From positions 1 through 64,000 of the forward strand of contig CALJKW010000061.1 in NCBI GenBank assembly GCA_937980205.1: a stretch of DNA of 64,000 bases. Direction: 5' to 3'. Made by a program: the position numbers and the translations under genes. How positions within the stretch are numbered: the first letter of the stretch is position 1; each line of letters begins with the position of its first letter. Source of the stretch: an uncultured Myxococcales bacterium. GTDB lineage: Bacteria > Myxococcota > Myxococcia > Myxococcales > Myxococcaceae. The notes under the pieces are model-generated. The model ran no database searches, was not told where the DNA came from, and saw nothing but the letters and a program-made list of their open reading frames with translations. Below are positions 17,292 to 28,100 of this stretch, piece by piece.

Positions 17292-17821
17292 TTCTCGTCT
17301 GGCTCCTTGATCTCGAGCTTCTTTTTCGTCCGGGCGCCGGTGGGATTCCTCTTCTCGAGGCTCTCTGCCGATTCAGCCACACTGACGAAATAGCTACCGG
17401 CCTTCAACTTGAGCTTCTCGACGCGGAGCGTGGTTTCGTCGACGAACTTGGTCGTCTGCGCGGATTCTCGGGCGTTCTTCTTCTTGGTGTAAAGAAGCAC
17501 CAAGCTCTCCTCAGTGAACCCGTTCCCCTTCACGGTCAGCGTGAAGGTCTCGTTCGGGGCTTTCTCATCGGGGGTGAAGTTCTTGATGTGCATCGTGGTC
17601 GAGTCGTTGCCCCACGTAAGGACGGACTGATTGCCATCCTCCTTGTGAACGAGCTGCCACACTTCCAGCGCGACCAAGACCTCCATTGGGACGATGAGGC
17701 TCCGAGGATCGACACCATAGTCTCGCAGCAACTGGTCTCTTTGCTTTTCGTCCGCGAACGCCTCAAAGATGGCTCGGCGTCCCTTCGACAAATACATATC
17801 AACAACGAGTTCAATTAGCAT
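17288..17821 (-). CDS. Small protein with IPT/TIG-like beta domain
   Basis: Start ATG 17821 gives 177 aa; the longer open frame upstream shadows the FG-GAP gene. Residues 1-65 are helical (MLIELVVDMYLSKG, then LRDYGVDPRSL). About 85-150 match the TIG/IPT immunoglobulin-like pattern: FTLTVKGNGFTEESLVLL, a polar stretch, TTKFVDETTLRVEKL, then GSYFVSVAES. The C-terminus is Lys-rich. No signal peptide is evident, odd for a TIG domain, which is usually extracellular. It overlaps the preceding gene by 11 bp and the next by 4 bp. Confidence 0.65.
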   Translation of the reverse strand: MLIELVVDMYLSKGRRAIFEAFADEKQRDQLLRDYGVDPRSLIVPMEVLVALEVWQLVHKEDGNQSVLTWGNDSTTMHIKNFTPDEKAPNETFTLTVKGNGFTEESLVLLYTKKKNARESAQTTKFVDETTLRVEKLKLKAGSYFVSVAESAESLEKRNPTGARTKKKLEIKEPDEK

Positions 17822-19316
17822 TGCAGCCTTTCTTGGGCTCTGTGCTTCGTTTGAATGCCGCACTACTTGTGTATACGAACGGACCGAAGCGGGCGTCACT
17901 CGACGACATGACGACACTGATGTGTTGCGACCTCCGGTACTCAATGTGCACTCGGTGCGCACCACCGTCGTGAGGCGTGGCCACCCACGTCGTTCCTGGA
18001 ACCCAAGCGAATCGCGCGTCCGCTCCGTCGACGCGCACGACCTCGATCGCCACGACGTTGCGATCGGGCAGGTACACAACCCCACCTGCATCGACGTCTA
18101 AGCAGACGGTGTCGATCCCTCGCATCGCCGAATCGAGATGACCCATCGCCAAGGAAAGCAGGGGCAGGGGCTCGGTCTCCGTAGATCGGATGAATCCAGC
18201 TACGGTTCCTTCGAGAAACAGCGCGCCATCCCCTTGCTCTTTCTCGCCTAACTGGGTCACGGCGACATCGGCAATGCCATCGCCTGACCAATCGGCTGTA
18301 ACGATGCGGCCACCGTTGTTGAGGTTTCTGAGATGAACGGCGTCGCCGAAACCTCCGTCGTCTCCAGGCGGATACACCCAAAGCCCCTTGCCTTTGCAGA
18401 TGTCGCCACGGTCATTGTCGACGACGAGAAGCGCGAGGCCGCGGTCGGTAGGTCGGAGGCGGATGACCTCAAGACCAAACACCGCGCAGAAGTCTCCCGG
18501 GAGCTGAGTTCCCAGGCGCGGAAGCTGAGCCCCCTCGAAGGCGTTGAGACCGCCGCGGAACAGAGTGACGTGCTTACCGCCAACGAGCACGTCGGACCAC
18601 CCGTCAGCATCCACGTCGGCGATTCGAACGGTCACGCCGCCCACATTTTCAGCAAGCAACCGAGCCGCAGCAAACCGGTTGCCCAGGTTCAGGAAGACGT
18701 TCACGTCGCCATCCGTGGGGTTGTCCATCAAGCTCCCCACGTCCGCCCCGACGACGACGACATCGAGACGAGCGTCTCCGTTCAGGTCGCCGAGGGCAGC
18801 CGCAAACGGCGCCATCGGCCTCGCGAGGGCGTAGCTCGTCGGAGTGCTCTGCATTGCGCCGCCGTCGTTGAAGAAGACGTCTAACCAGCCACCGTCGTCA
18901 CGAGATCTTGGCATCACCACTGGCGCGATGATTTCAGGAGCGCCGCTGCCGAAGACATCTCCTACGGCAAATATGCCGTAGTGCTGAAATGTATCCGAGT
19001 ACCAACTTGGATAGTGCGCGACGAGCTCAGATGTATTGTCGTTTAAGTGGATCGTGATGGGTTGCGGTACATGGTTTCCACCATTCGACTGAAGGAAATC
19101 GTGCAAACCGTCTCCGTTGACGTCCGCGACGGCTACTTCGAAGCCAATGAAACCCTCGCTTGCTAAGACCTCGATATCCGCGTCCCTCAGGCTGCCGGCG
19201 TCCGCGCAGGGCGGTGGCGTGCCACCATCCACCTCTACCTTTGGCGCAGTTCCCCAACACCGATCCATCAACAACACCGCTGACACGACAACCACCGTCT
19301 GTGGCCCCCGACTCAT
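17811..19316 (-). CDS. FG-GAP/VCBS-repeat secreted protein
   Basis: The 501-aa protein starts with a hydrophobic export signal (TVVVVSAVLLMDRC, possible lipobox Cys) and a Cys/Pro-rich linker. It contains repeated Asp-rich FG-GAP units, including VAVADVNGDGLHDFL, LGDLNGDARLDVVVV, RIADVDADGWSDVLVGG and TADWSGDGIADVAV, which build a calcium-binding beta-propeller. Such propellers mediate extracellular binding. It is translated between the FHA sigma-54 activator (4-bp overlap at 19313-19316) and the TIG-like protein (11-bp overlap). An exported protein in the same operon as a cytoplasmic activator suggests a surface-sensing or surface-assembly role, but that is inference. Confidence 0.78.
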   Translation of the reverse strand: MSRGPQTVVVVSAVLLMDRCWGTAPKVEVDGGTPPPCADAGSLRDADIEVLASEGFIGFEVAVADVNGDGLHDFLQSNGGNHVPQPITIHLNDNTSELVAHYPSWYSDTFQHYGIFAVGDVFGSGAPEIIAPVVMPRSRDDGGWLDVFFNDGGAMQSTPTSYALARPMAPFAAALGDLNGDARLDVVVVGADVGSLMDNPTDGDVNVFLNLGNRFAAARLLAENVGGVTVRIADVDADGWSDVLVGGKHVTLFRGGLNAFEGAQLPRLGTQLPGDFCAVFGLEVIRLRPTDRGLALLVVDNDRGDICKGKGLWVYPPGDDGGFGDAVHLRNLNNGGRIVTADWSGDGIADVAVTQLGEKEQGDGALFLEGTVAGFIRSTETEPLPLLSLAMGHLDSAMRGIDTVCLDVDAGGVVYLPDRNVVAIEVVRVDGADARFAWVPGTTWVATPHDGGAHRVHIEYRRSQHISVVMSSSDARFGPFVYTSSAAFKRSTEPKKGCNAN

Positions 19317-20968
19317 CGCCCAAACCTCTCCACGAACCTCTGCAGCTGCTTCCCCACCGTCCCCCGGTCCGCCCCCGACCTCTGCGCCAGCGCCTTCACA
19401 TCACTCCCCGCCTGCGCCCCGGTCAGCCGCGCGAACAACAGCGGCTTCAAATACTTCTCCACCAGCTCCTTCACGTCGTCCCACGACGCGGGCCCGTGCC
19501 CACAGTCCTCCGCGAACGCGGCCACGGCCCGCTCAAGCGCGGCGCCCCACGCGACCTCCGACGGAGCCGGCGCCCTCGCGGCCGGCTCGACGAGCCCCCC
19601 GGGAGTCCCGCGCGCCAGCAGCTCGCGGCACTGCGCCGCGTTCACGCGTGACCCGTCGAGCCGCACCACGAAGCTCTCCAGCTCCCGAAAGTTCCCCGGC
19701 CACCGGTGGCCCAGCACCACCTCGAGCGCCTCGGGCTCCAGCGTCTCGAGCGCCGGCACTCCCGGCCGCGTCACCCGCGCCTCTAACAGCGCCCGCACGT
19801 CCTCCGGCCGCTCTTCCAGCGGCGCCACCTCGACGAGCTCATTCGACAGTCGGTACCAGAGGTCGACCCGGAACTCCCCCCGCTCCAGCGCGGCCGCAGG
19901 CTCCCGGTTCGTCGCCGAGACGATCGCCGCGTCGGAGTGGCGCGTCCCCCCGTAGTCGCCCAGCCGCTCGAACTCTCCGCGGTCGAGGAACCGCAGCAGC
20001 ATCGGCTGCACCTCCGCTGGCATCTCGAAGAGCTCGTCGAGAAACAGGGTCCCGCCCTGCGCGCGCTCGACCGCCCCCACCACCCGCCGCGTTGCTCCGG
20101 TGAACGCGCCGGGCTCGGACCCGAACAGCTCCGAGCGCGCGAGCTCAGGGGTAAGCATGCCGCAGTTGCGCGCGATGAACGGGCCCGCGCGGCCCGCATG
20201 GCGGTGGTACACGCGCGCGAGGCCTTCCTTTCCAACGCCCGAGGCACCCACCAGCATCACCCGCGCGCCCCGCCGCGCCGCCTCGACCACGCGCTGATGA
20301 GATCGCCGAATCGACGGCGACGCGAGGATGAGCCCGTCCGCGCGTGCGGTTTCCTCCGTCTCGAGACGGTCATTCTCTGCCTGCACGAAGCGCCAGACCT
20401 CGCGCAGCGCGTCGTGCCATTGAGGATCCATCGTCTGCTCGGCAACGACGCCAAGCTCTCCGCCGCTCGCGAGCGGCAATCGGCCGGGGTGATCGGCCAC
20501 AGAAGGCTCAGGCCGTCGCACCGAGCGGTGGACGACCTGCGCCGCGAGGCCGTGCTGCAGAAGCCACGTGCGGATCGAGCGCTCGAGCGAGTCGCCGAAG
20601 TCCTTCACTCCGCGCCAGCTCGCGCTGCCCAGCGGAGCGAATCGCCGGCGCTCGGTCGACGGCTCTGCCAGCGACAGTCGCAGCGGTCCGGAGGGGACGC
20701 GAACGGCGCGCTCGCGGGGCAGCTCGAGCCAGGTCCCGTTGCGGCTGCCAACGTCGAGCACGGTCATCGTGTCGTCTGAGCTCCACACCACGACGTGGTT
20801 TCCCGATGCGCTCGGCGACGACACCTCGTGGGGTCGCACCGGCTGCGGCACCGAGGCGCGAAGCGCTGCGATGTCGGGCGCACGACCGACGAGCACTGCC
20901 TCGCCGTCGCGCACCTCGATCGTCGTGGACGCCCCAACCCCAGGCAGGTCGACAGTGACGTTCGGCAT
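19313..20968 (-). CDS. FHA-domain sigma-54-dependent transcriptional activator
   Basis: The 551-aa enhancer-binding protein uses an N-terminal FHA domain in place of a receiver: VLVGRAP near residue 27, then TVLDVGSRNGTWLEL (69-83). FHA domains bind phosphothreonine, so a Ser/Thr kinase is the expected input. The AAA+ core has Walker A GASGVGKE (241-248), the sigma-54 contact loop GAFTGA (288-293), and Walker B GGTLFLDE (305-312). The C-terminus (LAQRSGADRGTVGKQLQRF) looks like a small HTH. It heads a four-gene overlapping operon, and the adjacent convergent kinase-AAA-TPR gene is a plausible partner by location only. No clear -24/-12 sigma-54 promoter was found upstream. Confidence 0.92.
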   Translation of the reverse strand: MPNVTVDLPGVGASTTIEVRDGEAVLVGRAPDIAALRASVPQPVRPHEVSSPSASGNHVVVWSSDDTMTVLDVGSRNGTWLELPRERAVRVPSGPLRLSLAEPSTERRRFAPLGSASWRGVKDFGDSLERSIRTWLLQHGLAAQVVHRSVRRPEPSVADHPGRLPLASGGELGVVAEQTMDPQWHDALREVWRFVQAENDRLETEETARADGLILASPSIRRSHQRVVEAARRGARVMLVGASGVGKEGLARVYHRHAGRAGPFIARNCGMLTPELARSELFGSEPGAFTGATRRVVGAVERAQGGTLFLDELFEMPAEVQPMLLRFLDRGEFERLGDYGGTRHSDAAIVSATNREPAAALERGEFRVDLWYRLSNELVEVAPLEERPEDVRALLEARVTRPGVPALETLEPEALEVVLGHRWPGNFRELESFVVRLDGSRVNAAQCRELLARGTPGGLVEPAARAPAPSEVAWGAALERAVAAFAEDCGHGPASWDDVKELVEKYLKPLLFARLTGAQAGSDVKALAQRSGADRGTVGKQLQRFVERFGR

Positions 20969-21162
20969 GTTTGGAAATCGCCCCCTTTCGCTGTCTCACG
21001 GTAGGGCGAGGCTTACGCGCGATTCAAGACTATTTCCTGTACCGGTGTCTGCTTCACGAAGGCCTAACCACGTCCAGACGACTGTTTCTCGTTATCGCCG
21101 CGCTTCGGTGCGTCGGGGCTTCGAGCCCGTCCGCGCGGGACCTGTTTGCTGCGCCAGAGTGC

Positions 21163-21912
21163 TTACCGAACCGCACCCATGGCGAACGCCTCCAGCACGG
21201 CATTGAACCGCTGCGGCACCTCCCACTGCGGAAGGTGCCCGGCGTCGGCGACTGCCTCTGACGCGGGAAGGTCGAGCTCGCACGCCAGACCATCGTGAAG
21301 GCCACGCATCACGAGCAGCGGCACGCCGGTCTCGAGCCTCGATGCTTGTTGTGAGCCCGCAGCTGCGGCCAGCGCGGTTCGCGCCGCCGGGTTGGTGCGG
21401 CGGAAGTCCTCCTCGATGAAGGCAGGCGCCGGTTCCCCCGGACGCACAAGTAATCTCGTCAGCGACGCCAGCGCGCGCTCGCGGACATCACCTTCGAGCC
21501 ACGTGTTGAGTGCGGGCTCGCGACGGCAGCGCGAAGCCCACTCCTTCAGCGACGGCGCCGGCGCGCTGACGAGGACGAGGCCCGCCGGCCGCGGCAGGTA
21601 CGGCAGCGCTTCCAGCAGCAGCAGCGCGCCGAGGCTCCAGCCGACCCAGACGGCGCCCTCGCACCGCAACGTCGAGGCAGCGGTCGCGAGCGCTTCGGTC
21701 CACCCCCCGAGCGTCGCGGGCGGCGTAGCGTCGCGAGCACCGCCGTGGCCGGGCAGGTCGAAGGCGATGAGCGAGAAGCGGTCCGCGAGCGGGCTGTGCA
21801 GCTGACGCTCGAAGCATCGGCTCGATGAGGAGCTGCCGTGCACCAGCACCACCTCAGGTCCGCTGCCTTCGACGTGAGCCACGACTCCAGAACGAACGCA
21901 CCGAATCGGCAC
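21163..21912 (-). CDS. Alpha/beta-hydrolase fold enzyme
   Basis: GTG at 21912 is taken as start because it begins the first recognisable strand (VPIRCVRSGVVAHVEG) and yields a normal 249-aa protein. The frame is open for 37 further codons upstream without domain character. The oxyanion HG is in VLVHGSSSSS, the nucleophile elbow is VGWSLGALL (Ser in a GxSxG variant), and the C-terminus has RGLHDGLA (Asp candidate) and AGHLPQWEVP (His). It resembles the BioH/MenH-like esterase group. Substrate cannot be assigned, and the neighbours give no pathway. Confidence 0.8.
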   Translation of the reverse strand: MPIRCVRSGVVAHVEGSGPEVVLVHGSSSSSRCFERQLHSPLADRFSLIAFDLPGHGGARDATPPATLGGWTEALATAASTLRCEGAVWVGWSLGALLLLEALPYLPRPAGLVLVSAPAPSLKEWASRCRREPALNTWLEGDVRERALASLTRLLVRPGEPAPAFIEEDFRRTNPAARTALAAAAGSQQASRLETGVPLLVMRGLHDGLACELDLPASEAVADAGHLPQWEVPQRFNAVLEAFAMGAVR

Positions 21913-22133
21913 GTGCAAATGGTACCGGCGCAGCTCATGCCGCGGACATTGAGGGAAGTACGTAGAGGTGCTTCTGCTACGCCGAGTGCCGAACGCCCAC
22001 CTCGAACCCATCTGCAGGCGCAACCCAGGGCGTCCGGTCGTCGTAAGCCAAGCAGCGCACCCTTCGTCCGACCGGGGGAGTACGTACTTCCCCGCATTGC
22101 GGCTCCAAGTCGCGCGCCGTACTCACGCGGGCC

Positions 22134-25100
22134 ATGCGCCATGCAATCTCCGTCGCTGCCTTCGCTCTCGCCTGTGCTGCGTGTGACTTCTCCACCGGCA
22201 ATGGTCCGCAGTCGAACAGAAACGAGCTCGGCTCGGCGTCGAAGTGCTCGTGGACCGCGATGGGCGCCGCGCAGCCCGGTCCGGGCACCGCGGGCATTGC
22301 CCTGCCCACGATGCGAGTCGCGATCACGGACTCTGCGAACACCGTCGTCCACACGTCGTCGTTACTCGTGACGTTGTCGGTGTCGGGCAACGCCGCGCCC
22401 CTGTCGGGCACCACGTCAGTCAACGCGGTCAACGGCATCGCGACGTTCTCGAACGTCGTGCTCACGAAGGCCGGCAACTTCAAGCTGGTCGCGCAGGCGC
22501 CCGGCATGACCTCGGCGACCAGCGTCACCTTCACCATCTCTGCCGCTGCGCAAGATCACCTCGAGTTCACCGTACAGCCCTCGAACGTCGCGGCGGGCAC
22601 GCTCTTCTCACCGGCGGTGCAGGTCTCGGTGGTCGACGCGTTCGCGAACCCGGTGACGACGCCACAGACTGTCGCCGTAACCCTCAACGACAACCCCGGC
22701 GGGTCTACGCTCAGCGGCACGACCACGCTGAACACGACGACCGGGCGCGCGAACTTCACCACGCTCAAGCTCAACCGGCCCGGGCAGGGCTACACACTGA
22801 AGGCCACCAGTGGCTCGCTTCCCGCGCTGGTCAGCGCCGCGTTCGACGTCGCGCGCGGACCCGCGACGAAGCTCGTCGTCGTCAGCGGTGGCGGCCAGAG
22901 CGTCAACGTCGCAGCGGTCGCGCCTTTCCCCCTCACCGTCGAAGCGCAGGACGCCGCAGGTAATGCGGTGCCGGGCGTCGGCGTCGATTGGGTCGTCGTC
23001 ACTGGCGGCTCGGTGAGTCCCACATTGTCCGTCACGGATGCCGCCGGCCGCGCGCAGACCACGGTCACGATGGGCACCTCCTCGGGAGCGCAACGCTACG
23101 AAGCGCGCGGCGCAGGCCTCACTGTCGCGGTCTTCACCCTCACCGGCCGAGCGCTCGCAGCGTCGCAGCTGTCGCTCGTCTCGGGAGACTCGCAGTCCGG
23201 CATCGTCGGGCAGGCGCTCGCCGCGCCCCTGGTGGTGCGCGTGACCGATGCATACGGGAACGGCGTTGCGAATCAGGCGGTGTCCTTCTCGACGACGGGA
23301 GGCGGCGCAGTATCGGCCTCAGCGCCGCGCACAGACGCCGCTGGCAACGTGCAGGTCGTCGCCACGCTCGGCACCACCGCCGGCGCCCAGCTCTTTCAGG
23401 CCCAGCGCGCCGGGTTGAGCGGCTCGCCGGTCGTCTTCACCGGCTCGGCGCTCCCGGGCGCGGCTGCCTCGCTCGTCGTGACGGGTGCACCGCCTTCCGT
23501 CGAGGTCGGCACGGTCCTTCCTGCCATCACGGTGCAGGCGCGCGACGCCTTCGGCAATGCGGTGTCGGCCGGCGACGTCACGGTGAGCGTCGTCTCCCCT
23601 GCCGTGCTCAGCGGTACGACGACCCGCTCCATCGTCCCCGGTACGGACGCGGCGACGTTCGACGATCTCGCGGTCGATCGCATCGGGGCGTTCGCGCTGA
23701 CGTTCGATCTCGATGCGGCCACCGCGACGGTGCCGCTTGCCGTCGTCTGCGCTTCCGGCCTGAGCGCCTGCAACGGGCAGTGCGTCGACGTCTCGAGCGA
23801 CCTGGCCAACTGTGGCGCGTGTGGAACAGTCTGCTCCGGTGCGCATGCCACGACGCTCGCCTGCGTCGCGAGTCAATGCGCCGTCACCTCCTGCGCCGGC
23901 GGCTACGGCGACTGTGACGGCAACGCCGCAAACGGCTGCGAGGTCGTGCTCGGTACATCGATGACGAACTGCGGCGCGTGCGGCCGTACCTGTGCCGCGG
24001 GGCAGGCCTGCACGCAGGGTATGTGTGGCGGAGTCGACGATGCGACCGCAGGTTTTCAGGCGAGCGTGAACCCGGCGGGCACGTGGCAGTACGGCAAGAA
24101 GGTAAACGGCGCGTTCGAGCGCTTTACGGTCGCGCAGACGGACGGCAGCGGCAATCAGCTCTGGACCGACGGGGTGACCGAGGCGACGGTCGTCTACAAT
24201 CCTACGGCGTCGCCGACGTCGTACCTGGAGGGCACGCTGCAGCCGGGCACGCTCGCGGCGTTCCCTCCGAACACCTCCGGGGGCTACACGGTGTTGCGCT
24301 ATACGGCGCCCGCTACCGCGACGTATCGGCTGTACCTCGACGTCGAAGGTCTGGTGAACACGACTCGCGTATGGCCCTTCACCGAGGCGCGGTCGCCTCA
24401 CGTGGTGAACTGCCGGAGCTCCTTCCTCGGCATCTGCGGCAACTTCGACGGCGTCGACTACTTCGACACCGTGTCCGGCACGCACTGCTGCGGTACCGCC
24501 TTCTACCGCCCGGGGGCACACGTACAGTCGACGACGCGCACCACCCCTCTGCAGTCGACGCCGAGCTTCGGGGTGGAAGTCAATGGAGTCGATGCCTGGG
24601 GCGAGGCCGTATTCGACTACACCAGCGGACCGTCGAACTGCTTCTCGTTCGGCTGGGACGAGCGGTGGCAGTACCTCGAGCCAAGGAAGGTTCACTGCAC
24701 TCCTCATGCAGTCACCTCGCAGCAGTCGCACCACGGCGCCACGGTGCTGAGCCTGCAGGCAGGCGACCTCGTCGACGTGGTGATCGGCCGCGGGCCGTAC
24801 GAGAACACCGGCGACCTCACGCGGGTCGCCGCTCGCATCGAAGCGGCGTGCGCGGTCGGCCGACGCGACTGCGACGGCAACCCGGCGAACGGCTGCGAGA
24901 CGTTGCTCGCGACCGTCGACGGCACCTGCGACTACGACTCCGCCTCCCGCACCACGAACGGCTTCGAGATGTACACCACTGCCGCAGCGGTCTCAGACGA
25001 CGGTCGCTTCGTCGCCTACGCGAGCGGAAGCGTGAACACCGAGCTGCCCGTGGGCCGCACCGGCGTGTACCTGCGCGACCGCATCGCCCGCACCAACCGG

Positions 25101-28100
25101 TTGATCAGCCGCGGCCTGCACGGCGCTGCTCCGAACGCAGACAGTGACCTGCCGGTCATGAGCCCCGACGCGCGGTGGGTCGCGTTCCGCTCGTTCGCGA
25201 GCAACCTCGTAGCGAACGACACGAACGGCCGTTCCGACATTTTCGTGTTCGACCGCAACAGCGGCTCGCTCGAACGGGTGACCGTCGACGCGAGCGGAAC
25301 GGAGGCCAACGGCGACAGCTGGGAGCCGTCCATTTCGGACGACGGTCGCCTCGTCGCGTTCGTCTCGTCGGCGAACAACCTCTCGGGCGCGGACAACAAC
25401 GGTCGCTACGACGTGTTCGTGAAGGACCGTGCGAGCGGCACTGTCACGCGCGTGACGGCTCCGGGGGGGGCCGATCCCGACGGCTACTCGTACGGGCCAC
25501 GCCTTTCGGGCGACGGGACTCTGCTCGCGTTCACGTCGAGCGCTGCGAACCTGGTGCCGAACGACACGAACGCCACTCATGACGTGTTCGCGTTGGACCT
25601 GGGCGCAGGCGCGCTCCGTCGTGTGTCGTTTACTACGCTCGGCGAGGAAGCGAACGGTGCGAGTCACCTGCAAGCGCTCGCAGGTGACGGCCATACCGCT
25701 GCCTTCATTCACAACGGGGGGGGCATGGGTTGTGGCGAAGCGGCGAATCAGTGGACCTCGTTCCTCGTCAACCTCAAGTCGGGAGAAGTGACGTGCAGCC
25801 TGGCGGCATTTCACGCCTGGCCGACGTCGCTCTCGCGCGACGGCCGCTTTCTCAGCTTCTACTCGATGGATGCGCTCACCGCAGATGATGCGGATTCGAA
25901 CGCCGACACGTTCGTCCTCGACCAGCTCGCCGGCACACTGACCCTCGCTTCGAAACAGACCAACGGTAGCGGCGTATCAACTTCGACTTCCTCCGCGCTC
26001 TCGTCCAACGGCCGCTTCATCGCGCATCTGGGCAACGGCAAGAACTTCGTCGCCGATGCGACGCAGCGGAACGCCATCGTCAGTCCCCACTTTCGCCCCC
26101 CCGAGACGCTCGTCCACGATGCGCCGGACACCGTTACCGCTGGCACGGTCGTTACCTTCACCGCAACGCTCTACGACGAGCGAGGCCGCGTCTCGGCGCT
26201 CTCGGGCGTGCCGGTCACGCTCACCGTCCCCACGGCGCCCGGCTCCGCGCAGGGCACTACAACGGCGAACACTGTGCTGGGTACCGCAACGTTCTCGATC
26301 GCGCTCACCGCCGCCGGCGACCAGCGGCTGCTCGCTCTCGCGAGTGGCTACATCGCTCGTGAGAGTGGCCACGTTCGAGTGCTCGGTGGGGCGCCAGACC
26401 ACTTCACGCTCGTCAGCGGAGATGCGCAGACCGGTGTCGCTGGAGACGCGCTGGCGCCGCTCTCCGTCCGCCTGGAAGACGCCTTCGGCAATCCGCTCGC
26501 CGGTCAGACCGTCACGTGGGCTGTCGCACAAGGCAATGGCTCGCTCTCCGACGTCACCAGCCTCACCGACTCGAGCGGTGTCGCGACCGTCACCGCCACG
26601 CTTGGCACCACCGCAGGCTCGAACGCCTTCACAGCGACGCACGGCGGCGTCAGCACCTCATTCAGCGCCGTCGGCGTCGCCGGCCCGGCCGCTACGCTCA
26701 GCTTCGTCACGCAGCCCGCCACGACCACAGCCGGCGTCGTCATCACGCCTGCCGTCGTGCTCGTGCTCGCCGACACGTGGGGCAACCCGGTCGACAACCT
26801 CTCCGCCAGTGTGAACATCACCTGGAACGCGCCCGACGACCTCATCAACGGTACCCCGCCGCCACCGCTGCGCGGCACGCTCAGCGTTCCGCTCGCTGCG
26901 GGCTATGCCACCTTCAGCGACCTCTATGCGTTCGAAGCTACGACCGCGAACCTCATTGCGTCGTCCGGACCGCTGAGCGCGATGAGCAATGCCTTCAGCA
27001 TTGTTGCTGGCCCGCCCAGCGCGTCGCTCTCGACGGTCGGTGCGACTCCGGCAACTGCCGAAGCCAACGGTGTCGATTCCGTCATGATCATCGTCCGCGC
27101 CGTCGACCAGTTCGGGAACCGCATCACGGGCGCGATCGCCTCGGTGGCTGCCAGCGGCTCGGGCAACATGCTCACGCAGCCCGGCGCCACTGCGAACGGA
27201 GATGCCACGGGCGCCCTGCGCTCGACGCGGGCGGAGACGAAGACACTCAGCGTCACGCTCAACGGCGTGGCGGTCAACGGCACGTTCGAGGTCACGTTCA
27301 CGCCGCTCTCCAGCTGTCCAATCGGCTCCGCCGACTGCAACGGCGACGCGCTGGACGGCTGCGAGACCGACACGACGTCATCGCTCACCGACTGCGGCGC
27401 CTGCGGCACCAGCTGCTCCCTCGCGAATGCGGCCGCCGCATGTGTCTCATCGACCTGCGAGCTTGGCTCGTGCAGCTCGGGCTTCTCGAACTGCGACGGC
27501 AACGCGGCGAACGGCTGCGAGACCGCCGGTGCCTGCGCTCCAACCTGCAGCGGCGCGCCCGGCGTTCTCCTGCCGGAGACGCTCGTCAGCGGCGCGGGGC
27601 AGCCGCTGCGGATCGTCTCCGACGGCACTTCCTTCTACTGGACCGAGCTCGCCGGGGCGGCCGTCAAGAAGTGCCCCGCGGCAGGCTGCGGCGGGGCGCC
27701 CACCGTGCTCGCGACGGGAGCCTCAGCCTGGGGCCTGTCGGTGAGCGGACAGAGTCTGTACTGGACGGACTCGACCGCGAACAGCGTCTACTCGTGCACT
27801 ACGTCGTGCGCGAACGATTCGACACTCCAGTTCAACACCGGCACCGGCGGAGCTGCCGCGCTCATCTCGGACTCGAGCCACTTCTTCTGGAACGACGCGA
27901 ACCAGGCGCTCTACGCCTGTCCCGCCTCGGGTTGCGCGGGCGCTCCGACCCTGCTCGCCTCTGGCAGCTACAACCCCATCTACTTCGCGCTCGACCCGAC
28001 GAGTCTCTACTTCATGACGTCGCAGGTGCTGCGTTGTCCGCGCGGCGGTTGCGCCGGCGGGGTCCCCGAGGTCGTCACCGCCGATGCCGTCTCGTTCTAC

